Shown: positions 1 through 5,062 of the stretch, piece by piece
How positions within the stretch are numbered: the stretch's first letter is position 1
Layout: each line of letters starts with the position of its first letter
Assembly: GCF_015207245.1 (NCBI RefSeq)
Contig: NZ_JADEXF010000228.1
Location: forward strand, 1 to 6,359
Source of the DNA: Nostoc cf. edaphicum LEGE 07299
GTDB taxonomy: Bacteria > Cyanobacteriota > Cyanobacteriia > Cyanobacteriales > Nostocaceae
DNA length: 6,359 bases
Direction of reading: 5' to 3'
Program-made: the position numbers and the translations under genes
Notes under the pieces: model-generated
Database searches by the model: none
The model's input: only the letters and a program-made list of their open reading frames with translations
What the model was told of the DNA's origin: nothing

Positions 1-147
1 CTGTCATATCTATCGTTTCGATCGTATCTGTCATATCTATCGTTTCTGCGATCGTATCTGTCATATCTATCGTTTCTGCGATCGTATCTGTCATATCTAT
101 CGTTTCTGCGATCGTATCTGTCATATCTGTCGTTTCTGCGATCGCCA
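1..147. repeat. 30-bp tandem repeat, five units, inside the DUF3011-type gene
   Basis: Units lie at 1-27 (3 bases shorter), 28-57, 58-87, 88-117 and 118-147. The middle three are identical and the last differs at a few positions. Every length is a multiple of three, so the frame of the minus-strand gene is kept and each full unit encodes ten residues. Each full unit contains GCGATCG, and the last one completes the HIP1 octamer GCGATCGC at 138-145. The array reaches the left edge, so the copy number is a minimum. Confidence 0.95.
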
Positions 148-413
148 ACTGAAAACTCAGCTCGGCAACCATTTCTCACCCAAATACGATTTCTCCGATA
201 GCCCCAATTTCCTCTACAACTGGTGTTAGACAATTGCCTGACAAGCCTCACTCTGCCTCTTGTATCTACCGAACAAGTATTCCTTCGATTATTTTGGCTT
301 GAACAAGTTATTATCTCTTCAGCCGAGGCTGGGGCAGCAATACTCAAAAGTGTACCGATACCAAGACTAGCAACCAGAAAGGTTGCAGCAATTGTGGGAA
401 GGCGCATAATCAT
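1..413 (-). CDS. Secreted DUF3011-type protein with Arg/Asp/Tyr-rich tandem-repeat tail (3' end outside window)
   Basis: Reading the minus strand from ATG at 413 (or the in-frame ATG at 407) gives an open frame to the window edge, 137 complete codons, with an in-frame TAG just upstream at 428-426. The first ~31 residues are a classical Sec signal peptide: Arg, a hydrophobic run LVASLGIGTLLSIAA, and the cleavage motif ASA before Glu-Glu. The mature part has ITCSS, RGRVRLVRQLS, a WGY, IWV and GCRAEF, with Cys at about 37, 47, 66 and 83. This Cys/Trp pattern matches the DUF3011 family as I know it; its biochemical role is unknown. From residue ~91 the protein becomes a tandem repeat of YDRRNDRYDR, highly charged and probably disordered. 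The protein is expected in the periplasm or outside the cell. There is no strong ribosome binding site; a GGAAG lies 20 bases upstream. The C-terminus is not visible. The domain call is fairly sure, the function is not. Confidence 0.8.
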   Translation of the reverse strand, partial: MIMRLPTIAATFLVASLGIGTLLSIAAPASAEEIITCSSQNNRRNTCSVDTRGRVRLVRQLSNTSCRGNWGYRRNRIWVRNGCRAEFSVGDRRNDRYDRYDRRNDRYDRYDRRNDRYDRYDRRNDRYDRYDRNDRYD

Positions 414-628
414 AATAATAAAATGCTAGATTTCTTCCAGATTTCAGAAACAAAAACTATAGTAATTCTAGCAAATTACATTAAGAGCTAATGCATAAAT
501 CAGATTAAATGCAAAAAATATTTGCACTTTGAACTTCATCAAAGACAACAGGTTTTATCAAGCACTTAAGCATTGTAAGGATTTGAAGTATTTTATGCTA
601 CAATGTCTATTTCAAGCGTTATACAAAA
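414..628. promoter_or_regulatory. Divergent intergenic region with three perfect palindromes
   Basis: This AT-rich gap lies between two divergently transcribed genes. It holds three perfect inverted repeats in a row: GTAATT-N6-AATTAC (462-479), TGCAAA-N5-TTTGCA (510-526) and CTTTGA-N6-TCAAAG (527-544), the last two directly abutting. They could be operator sites or small hairpins. The first is near the minus-strand gene, which has a possible -10 (TATAGT, minus strand, 461-456). No regulator is recognisable from these sequences; the first is not a canonical NtcA site because the GTA/TAC spacing is 12, not 8. Confidence 0.4.
596..604 (+). promoter_or_regulatory. Possible extended -10 promoter for the DUF4241-type gene
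   Basis: TGCTACAAT fits an extended -10 (TG-n-TATAAT-like) and would place the transcript start about 18 bases before the ATG at 629. A -35 is not convincing: TTGTAA at 573-578 is 20 bases away. No Shine-Dalgarno sequence precedes the ATG, so a short leader is plausible. This is tentative. Confidence 0.3.
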
Positions 629-1267
629 ATGGATACTATTAATTTTTATAAAGTTTTAAGAGGTGAAAAATTATCTAGTTCAATTGTAGATATTACATTT
701 ACAACCCATTATGTTGGGGAATTAATTTTAACTTCAGGAAGATTAGTAGCTTGCGATCCACTTGCTTTTCCTGATAGTGAAGCTTTTCAAAAGTCTTTAC
801 CAATTGGTAAATATCCTGTTTTATTAATTGTTGCTCATTATCCAACAAATAATTACCAAAGAGTGGCTTATGCCATAATTCGTATTAGCGAAGAAACTCC
901 CGTAAATTGGAAATTAGGTATTTGCTCTGATGAAGAACTAGCTTCGCTTACAGAAAATGACACCTTGGGTTATCCAGTTGATTCTGGAGTCGGTTGCTTT
1001 ATGGATTTTGATGCAGTAAAAATTATTGACGATTCAATATACTATGCATACATTGCTAATCCTTAAGAACAAAGCTTGATAGACCTGATTCAAGATGAAT
1101 TAAGAAAAAATTACAGACCTACATGGGATTGGACAAATATTTGTATAGATAAATCTACCCAATTAAATATAATTGCCTTTTCATCAGGGTATGGAGATGG
1201 TATTTACCCAACCTACTTTGGATACGACACCGAAGATAAAATTGTTAACATTGTCACTGAGTTTTGA
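629..1267 (+). pseudogene. DUF4241-type protein, split by an in-frame TAA at 1064-1066
   Basis: The first open stretch (629-1066) encodes 145 residues containing GELILTSGRLVACDPL, GKYPVLLIVAHYP, RVAYAIIRI and GYPVDSGVGCFMDFDA. After the TAA the same frame stays open from 1067 to the TGA at 1265-1267 and encodes FSSGYGDGIYPTYFGYDTED and a terminal VTEF. The two parts together (about 211 residues) have the order and approximate length of a single DUF4241 protein: a GEL..SG.lvacDPL N-terminal motif and a GDGiYptYfGyD C-terminal motif. A single base change in a Lys, Gln or Glu codon could make this TAA. An alternative is two separate polypeptides, since a TTG at 1076 could restart translation 9 bases after the stop. 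The gene is visibly more AT-rich than aspS and contains no HIP1 site, which hints at acquisition from elsewhere. The molecular function of the family is unknown to me. The family call is moderately sure, and the in-frame stop is seen directly. Confidence 0.72.
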
Positions 1268-1312
1268 ACATTAAAATAATCAAAATTGCTGTTGAATTAT
1301 ACAAGTACTACT

Positions 1313-1365
1313 CCAACCCAAAGAGCGCTCCAAAACACTGAGTGATAGAGCGCACCTTGGGTTGG
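1313..1365. terminator. Two-part hairpin between convergent genes, probable bidirectional transcription end
   Basis: A 9-bp perfect stem (CCAACCCAA at 1313-1321 with TTGGGTTGG at 1357-1365) is followed by a 3x3 internal loop and a second 6-bp GC-rich stem (GCGCTC 1325-1330 with GAGCGC 1348-1353), closing a 17-base loop. It lies between the end of the DUF4241-type gene (+) and the end of aspS (-), where a terminator for both would be expected. Neither side has a clean U-run; only CTTGTTTGG follows on the plus strand. Confidence 0.55.
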
Positions 1366-1431
1366 CTTGTTTGGTATTAGCAATGAAACAAACGATATTG
1401 CTGTTTATGCCGCCCAATTGGATAAAGTCGG

Positions 1432-3219
1432 TTAAGACTTTGGTTTATAAGTCGAAGCAACGTGTAATTCTTTTAACTGTTTAGCATCTACACTCGAAGG
1501 CGCATCTGTTAACAAACAACGTGCTTGTTGTGTCTTCGGAAAAGCAATGACATCCCGAATAGATTCTTCGCCAGCTAGCAACATCACCAAACGATCTAAA
1601 CCGTAGGCGATGCCACCATGCGGCGGTGTACCATATTCAAATGCTTCTAAGAGAAAGCCAAATTTACTTTGTGCTTCTTCAGGAGATAACCCAATCGCTT
1701 CAAACACTTGCTGTTGAATTTCTCGCTGATAAATCCGCAGACTTCCGCCGCCAACTTCCACGCCGTTGAGTATTAAGTCGTAAGCTTGGGCGCGTGCAGT
1801 CTTTAAATCGCTCAAATCATCAGGATGTGGTGCTGTAAACGGGTGGTGTAATGCTTCTAGACGTTTTTCGTCAGCATTCCACTCGAACATCGGGAAATCT
1901 GTGATCCAGAGTAAGTTGATTTTTTCGGGATCGATTAAGTTAAATTCTCTAGCGATCGCTTGTCGTAATCTATCTAAAGTTTTATTAACTGTAGCAGCTT
2001 CCTCTGCCCCAAACAACAGCAAATGTCCAGCTTTTGCACCTGTGCGGCGCAAAATTTCTTGTTTTTGTTCTTCGCTTAAATTGTCTTTAATTGCCCCAAT
2101 GGTGTCAATTTCGCCATCATCCCTGACGCGGATATAAGCTAAACCTTTAGCGCCGGCTTCGCTGGCTTCTTTAAATAAGTCGCCGCCTGGTTTAATGCGG
2201 ACATTAGAAATTACATCGTTACCGTTGGGAATGGGGAGGATTTTGACGATACCACCATTGGTAACAGTGTCCCGAAAGACTTTGAAATTAGAGTCTTTCA
2301 CGATATCTGAGACATCAACTAATTCCAAACCATAGCGTGTATCTGGTTTATCACTACCGTAGCGTTCCATCCCTTCAGCATAAGTGAGACGGGGGAAAGG
2401 GCGCTGTAACTCAATGCCTTTAACTGTTTTGTAGATATGGCAAATTAAATTCTCATTTAGTTCGATAATTTCTTCTTGGGACATGAAGCTCATTTCCATG
2501 TCCAACTGAGTGAATTCTGGTTGTCTGTCGGCGCGTAAGTCTTCGTCACGAAAGCAACGGGCAATCTGATAATATCTATCTAAGCCGGATACCATCAGCA
2601 ATTGTTTAAATAGCTGGGGTGATTGCGGCAAAGCATACCACTCACCAGGATTGACGCGACTGGGTAGAACATAATCCCGCGCCCCTTCTGGGGTAGAACG
2701 GGTAAGAATTGGGGTTTCGACTTCGATAAAACCTTCCAAATCTTCTAAATAACGACGCATGGCTTTGACAATTTGATGACGCAGTTGCAAATTTTGCGCC
2801 ATCCGTTCGCGTCGCAAATCCAAATAACGATATTTCAGTCGTAAGTCTTCTCGTACTGTTTCGGTGTCAGCTACAGAAACTTGGAAAGGTAACTGTTTGC
2901 GAACAGCATTGAGTAGTTCAATTTTATCGGCGTAGATTTCTACCTCGCCTGTGGGGATGCGGGTATTCAACGATTCTTCGGGACGTTGTGTTACCCTACC
3001 AGTGATTTCGACAACATATTCATTTCGCAGGGCGTTCGCATATTCGTAAGAATCTGGGGTGCGTTGCGGATCGCTGACGATTTGGACAGTTCCAGAGCGA
3101 TCGCGTAAATCTAAAAATATCACACCACCATGATCGCGGCGACGGTCTACCCATCCGTAAAAGGTAACAGTTTCTCCAATATGTTCTTTTCGGAGTTCGC
3201 CGCAATAGTGAGTTCGCAT
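1432..3219 (-). CDS. aspS: Aspartate--tRNA(Asp/Asn) ligase, full length
   Basis: The 595-residue product is a complete bacterial-type class II AspRS, a cytoplasmic enzyme that charges tRNA with aspartate using ATP. Residues 1-~105 form the OB-fold anticodon-binding domain ([20 protein letters not shown] at 22-41). Class II motif 1 is around 163-187 ([20 protein letters not shown]), the QSPQLFKQ substrate segment at 199-206, motif 2 at 223-245 ([20 protein letters not shown]) and motif 3 at 535-550 ([16 protein letters not shown]). The bacterial GAD-like insertion fills roughly 285-425. His30 in RRRDHGG matches the residue reported in non-discriminating AspRS enzymes, which also aspartylate tRNA(Asn) for amidation by GatCAB; this is an inference. 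The ATG at 3219 begins the conserved [10 protein letters not shown]-terminus, which fixes the start. It has no clear Shine-Dalgarno sequence. The gene is monocistronic as far as visible, and two HIP1 sites lie inside it (1952, 3097). Confidence 0.97.
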   Translation of the reverse strand: MRTHYCGELRKEHIGETVTFYGWVDRRRDHGGVIFLDLRDRSGTVQIVSDPQRTPDSYEYANALRNEYVVEITGRVTQRPEESLNTRIPTGEVEIYADKIELLNAVRKQLPFQVSVADTETVREDLRLKYRYLDLRRERMAQNLQLRHQIVKAMRRYLEDLEGFIEVETPILTRSTPEGARDYVLPSRVNPGEWYALPQSPQLFKQLLMVSGLDRYYQIARCFRDEDLRADRQPEFTQLDMEMSFMSQEEIIELNENLICHIYKTVKGIELQRPFPRLTYAEGMERYGSDKPDTRYGLELVDVSDIVKDSNFKVFRDTVTNGGIVKILPIPNGNDVISNVRIKPGGDLFKEASEAGAKGLAYIRVRDDGEIDTIGAIKDNLSEEQKQEILRRTGAKAGHLLLFGAEEAATVNKTLDRLRQAIAREFNLIDPEKINLLWITDFPMFEWNADEKRLEALHHPFTAPHPDDLSDLKTARAQAYDLILNGVEVGGGSLRIYQREIQQQVFEAIGLSPEEAQSKFGFLLEAFEYGTPPHGGIAYGLDRLVMLLAGEESIRDVIAFPKTQQARCLLTDAPSSVDAKQLKELHVASTYKPKS

Positions 3220-3365
3220 AAGTCTTAGTTATTGTTTCCGGGCTAGATTGGCAAGAAAATGTCAAAGCCTTCCCATTATCTAGCATCAATAGTAATTGTA
3301 GTAGTTCTGGCGAAAGAAAAAATCAAATAATCTCACACTATATATACAGCATCTTTCATATATTT
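3220..3365. other. Upstream region of aspS, no gene seen
   Basis: This AT-rich leader and promoter stretch for the minus-strand aspS has no ORF of its own apart from a shadow of aspS. It contains TTGACA on the minus strand (about 3263-3258) but no well-spaced -10 follows it, so I do not call a promoter. The run ACTATATATAC near 3337-3347 is AT-rich only. Confidence 0.4.
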
Positions 3366-3375
3366 GAACCACACC
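3366..3375 (+). repeat. Target-site duplication of the MITE-like element, left copy
   Basis: GAACCACACC directly precedes the left terminal repeat and is repeated exactly at 3476-3485 directly after the right terminal repeat. Confidence 0.65.
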
Positions 3376-3475
3376 CAATACTTGTCGGGTTTTGGGGGAA
3401 AGGGACTCATGTTAAAGGGGAAAAACCTTATATATTTAGCCTTCCACTCCTTTTCCCTTTAACCGAGCAGCATTG
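3376..3475. mobile_element. MITE-like element, 100 bp, with imperfect terminal inverted repeats
   Basis: The left end reads CAATACTTGTCGG and the right end, on the other strand, CAATGCTGCTCGG: 10 of 13 positions agree, and weaker similarity continues inward through an A/G-rich stretch. A second internal inverted pair is GTTAAAGGGGAAAA (3411-3424) against TTTTCCCTTTAAC (3451-3463). The element is bounded on both sides by the perfect 10-bp direct repeat GAACCACACC (3366-3375 and 3476-3485), as expected for a target-site duplication. There is no coding capacity, so it would move only with a transposase supplied elsewhere. A 10-bp duplication is in the range known for IS4-type elements, but the family is an inference. 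Confidence 0.65.
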
Positions 3476-3485
3476 GAACCACACC
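3476..3485 (+). repeat. Target-site duplication of the MITE-like element, right copy
   Basis: This is an exact copy of GAACCACACC at 3366-3375, at the outer edge of the right terminal repeat. It ends four bases before the neighbouring fold-back element. Confidence 0.65.
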
Positions 3486-3489
3486 TGTC

Positions 3490-3969
3490 GTAGGGACGCA
3501 AGGCCCATTGGTGTCAACTTAAGCCGAAAACTATATCGGACAGGCGTTTTGCAAATCCCTCACGCCCTCATCCCCTAACCCCTTCTCCCAAAGGAGAAGG
3601 GGAATTGAATGTCTAGCTCTCCTCTGACGGATGCTACGGTGTACACAATAAGTTTGTTGACCTGCACCTTTGATGCATCGACTTGTACCTTTAATGCATC
3701 GACCTGCACCTTTAATGCATCGACCTGCACTTTTAATGCATCGACCTGCACTTTTAATGCATCGACCTGCACCTTTAATGCATTGACCTGCACCTTTAAT
3801 GCATTGACCTGCAAAAATTAATCTTTCCTACGTTACGCAACAACTCTAAAAGACTTGTGTGTACACGGTAGCTCACGGATGGGAGAGGGGCTGGGGTGAG
3901 GGCAAAACGTTCTCACCAAGCGGGTTTAGCGTTAAGTTAACACCTATGTGCAAGGACTTGCGCCCCTAC
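3490..3969. repeat. Long imperfect fold-back (inverted-repeat) element with a minisatellite in its loop
   Basis: The left arm (3490 to ~3652) and the right arm (~3853 to 3969, read on the other strand) share blocks in the same order. These are GTAGGGACGCAAG / GTAGGGGCGCAAG; GTGTCAACTTAA / GTGTTAACTTAA; CGTTTTGC followed by CCCTCAC; CCCTAACCCCTTCTCCCA / CCCCAGCCCCTCTCCCAT; and GCTACGGTGTACACA / GCTACCGTGTACACA. Gaps between blocks differ, so the arms are diverged. The left arm also has its own perfect 10-bp hairpin (CCCCTTCTCC 3579-3588, GGAGAAGGGG 3593-3602, loop CAAA). The loop is filled by the 21-bp minisatellite. No target-site duplication is evident. It could be a composite of common cyanobacterial intergenic repeats or a non-autonomous element. 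Confidence 0.6.
3659..3813. repeat. 21-bp minisatellite, seven full units plus a partial eighth
   Basis: Units start at 3659, 3680, 3701, 3722, 3743, 3764 and 3785, with a partial one at 3806-3813. The consensus is GACCTGCACCTTTAATGCAT plus C or T, with one to three changes per unit. As 21 is a multiple of three, frames on both strands stay open. The minus strand would give VQVDALK heptads (from a TTG at 3814 to a stop at 3575). The plus strand would give CTFNAST repeats (ATG at 3609 to 3821, preceded by AGGAGAAGGGG, which is also a hairpin arm). I see no decisive evidence that either is translated, so I annotate only the repeat. Confidence 0.93.
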
Positions 3970-3984
3970 CGCGTAGTCTATTTA

Positions 3985-4254
3985 CTATTTTGGTTGATTA
4001 AGACGGTTTCCTTGGGGAGACACTGCGCCATCGCCAGGAGGATGAGGTGGAACACCTAGCGCGTCGATCAACTGTTGTTCTGTAACTCCTAATTTTGCTG
4101 CTGCGGCTTTAAAATCAGGTCTGGGTGGGCGTTGACTGCGATCGCCTGGAACTCCTAATGCCGCCTTTAACTGTGCTTCTGTAACTCCTAACTTTGTCGC
4201 TGCGGCTGCAAAATCAGGTCTGGGTGGACGCGGCTCATGAACTAAAAACCCCAC
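3985..4254 (-). pseudogene. C-terminal remnant of a small protein with two PPRPDF..LGVTE.QL..ALGVP repeats
   Basis: The frame opens after an in-frame TAG (4260-4258) and its first possible start is a GTG at 4254, but residues 1-8 (MGFLVHEP) are only antisense of the histidine kinase H-box. Recognisable protein starts at about 4230 with two ~33-residue repeats, RPPRPDFAAAATKLGVTEAQ and so on (about 4232-4134), then RPPRPDFKAAAAKLGVTEQQ and so on (about 4133-4040), followed by a Pro/Gly tail ending in NRLNQPK. Short motifs of the type F.AAA.KLGVTE.QL..ALG occur in small secreted bacterial proteins, in my recollection; I cannot name a function. No signal peptide or ribosome binding site remains, so the 5' end appears to have been deleted. 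The two DNA repeats stay similar up to GGTCTGGGTGG, then differ at the junction with the kinase. It might still be expressed from the GTG, but I think that unlikely. Confidence 0.6.
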
Positions 4255-4893
4255 TAACTATTTTGCAAGGCGAACTAGAACGAACACTCCAACAGGTCGA
4301 TCCCGGTAGTGAAGTACAACAGCGCTTAAGCAATTTGTTAGATGAGGTGCGCCGCCTGAGTGGAATTATGCGAAAACTCTTGCTGCTATCTCTGGCAGAT
4401 GCCGGAAAAATGAGCTTGTATCTGGTTGAAGTGGATATGTCTGAGTTGCTGATGGAGATGCTAGAAGATGTAGAAATGCTAGCTCCCCATTTGACAGTGC
4501 AAACTGACTTTACTGATGGGTTGTGGGTAAAAGGCGATCGCGATCTTTTAATTCAAATTTTGCAAAACCTATTTATGTAATGCAATTAAATACAATCTCG
4601 CCAAGGGCTGGATACAAATTCGCGCTCATCAAACTCCAAAAACTCTCTACGTCACTATTGTCAATGCATCAAAAGATATTCCCCTAAGCGATCGCGATGT
4701 CTACGACGGGCTTCGCCTACGTATTTTTGACCGATTTTATCGCGGCGATCCCTCACGTAACCGCAAGATAGAAGCAATCGGACTAGGACTGAGCCTAGCC
4801 CGAGAAATTGCCAGGGCACATTGGGGCGACCTTACCCTTGATTTAACACCTTCTGGTCAAACAGCGTTCACCCTCACCTTACCGATGAAGTAA
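4227..4893 (+). pseudogene. Sensor histidine kinase remnant (HisKA-HATPase core), 5'-truncated and frameshifted
   Basis: The recognisable kinase begins at the H-box, DAAHELKTPLT (4227-4259, phospho-acceptor His codon 4236-4238), and runs through the dimerisation helices and GDRDLLIQILQNLF to a TAA at 4578-4580. One extra base around 4575-4578 shifts the frame. From 4579 the +1 frame continues with NAIKYN (N-box), VNASKDIP, IFDRFYRGDPSRN (F-box) and IGLGLSLAREIARAH (G2-box), ending LTLPMK at 4893. All sensor, membrane and HAMP parts are missing upstream; that DNA is now antisense of the two-repeat protein. The first Gly of the usual G.GLGL is Ala here (EAIGLGL). A small in-frame insertion, VYDGLRL, sits between DRD and RIFDRF. 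The F-box style resembles CusS-like metal-sensor kinases, which is an inference. With a lost sensor and a broken frame it should be non-functional. Confidence 0.85.
4697..4720. repeat. Small dispersed-type repeat inserted in the kinase HATPase domain
   Basis: About 21-24 bases (with TCTACGACGGGCTTCGCC at the core) encode VYDGLRL(R), residues with no counterpart in the kinase family between the segment after VNASKDIP and the F-box RIFDRFYRGD. The insertion directly follows GCGATCGCGAT, which contains a HIP1 octamer (4688-4695). Sequences of this kind recur in Nostoc-type genomes and resemble the very small dispersed repeats described there. The exact borders are ambiguous because the flanking codons are similar. 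Confidence 0.6.
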
Positions 4894-4901
4894 TCCCTCT
4901 T

Positions 4902-5042
4902 TCAAGAAACAAGGCAGGAGGCAGGAGGCAGAAGGCAGAAGGGAAGAGGATTTGACTTGTTTCTTCCATGCACTTCAAGAATTGCGCTCACAGCTTTATC
5001 GACTTTTTCTTGTGTTAGTTCTGTAGATACTGTTACTTGCAT
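4902..5042 (-). CDS. Short ORF downstream of pyrE, 46 aa, 3' end made of heptanucleotide repeats
   Basis: ATG at 5042 is preceded by a good Shine-Dalgarno sequence (AGGAG, 5057-5053, 10 bases away) and starts 20 bases after the pyrE stop on the same strand, so co-transcription is likely. The first ~30 residues, MQVTVSTELTQEKVDKAVSA and so on, look like ordinary soluble protein with an amphipathic helix. The last ~15 residues (PFCLLPPASCLVS) are simply the translation of the GGCAGAA/GGCAGGA repeat array and are unlike the rest. I do not recognise the family. The likely reading is a once longer gene whose 3' part was lost or replaced at the repeat array. The N-terminal half and ribosome binding site support a real start; whether the product functions is open. 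Confidence 0.5.
   Translation of the reverse strand: MQVTVSTELTQEKVDKAVSAILEVHGRNKSNPLPFCLLPPASCLVS
4913..4940. repeat. Heptanucleotide short tandem repeat (GGCAGGA/GGCAGAA, four units)
   Basis: Units are at 4913-4919 and 4920-4926 (GGCAGGA) and 4927-4933 and 4934-4940 (GGCAGAA), followed by the degenerate GGGAAGA. Seven-base repeats of this sort are a known trait of heterocystous cyanobacteria (STRR sequences). It forms the 3' part of the short ORF after pyrE. Confidence 0.9.
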
Positions 5043-5062
5043 ATTTATCTATCTCCTTTTGT

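Noticed and set aside
1..147. CRISPR or iteron array
   Set aside because: The units abut without spacers and encode a regular peptide repeat in the frame of a secreted protein.
223..429. Plus-strand open frame of 68 codons
   Set aside because: It is antisense of the DUF3011-type gene, which has a signal peptide and a conserved Cys/Trp pattern; the plus frame ends in a low-complexity run of Ile.
462..479. NtcA-type nitrogen-control site
   Set aside because: GTA and TAC are separated by 12 bases, not the required 8.
1264..1341. 25-codon frame from a TTG overlapping the DUF4241-type stop
   Set aside because: It is very short, has a weak start and runs into the terminator hairpin; probably chance.
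1901..2137. Plus-strand open frame inside aspS
   Set aside because: It is antisense of conserved AspRS sequence, has no ribosome binding site and a low-complexity product.
3020..3289. Second minus-strand frame over the aspS 5' end
   Set aside because: It is an out-of-frame shadow of the AspRS N-terminal domain.
3609..3821. Plus-strand ORF giving CTFNAST repeats, with an AGGAG-like site before its ATG
   Set aside because: The apparent ribosome binding site is the right arm of a perfect 10-bp hairpin, and the product is only translated minisatellite; both strands are open equally.
3859..4059. Plus-strand open frame of 66 codons
   Set aside because: It spans the right arm of the fold-back element and the antisense of the two-repeat protein; its composition is not protein-like.
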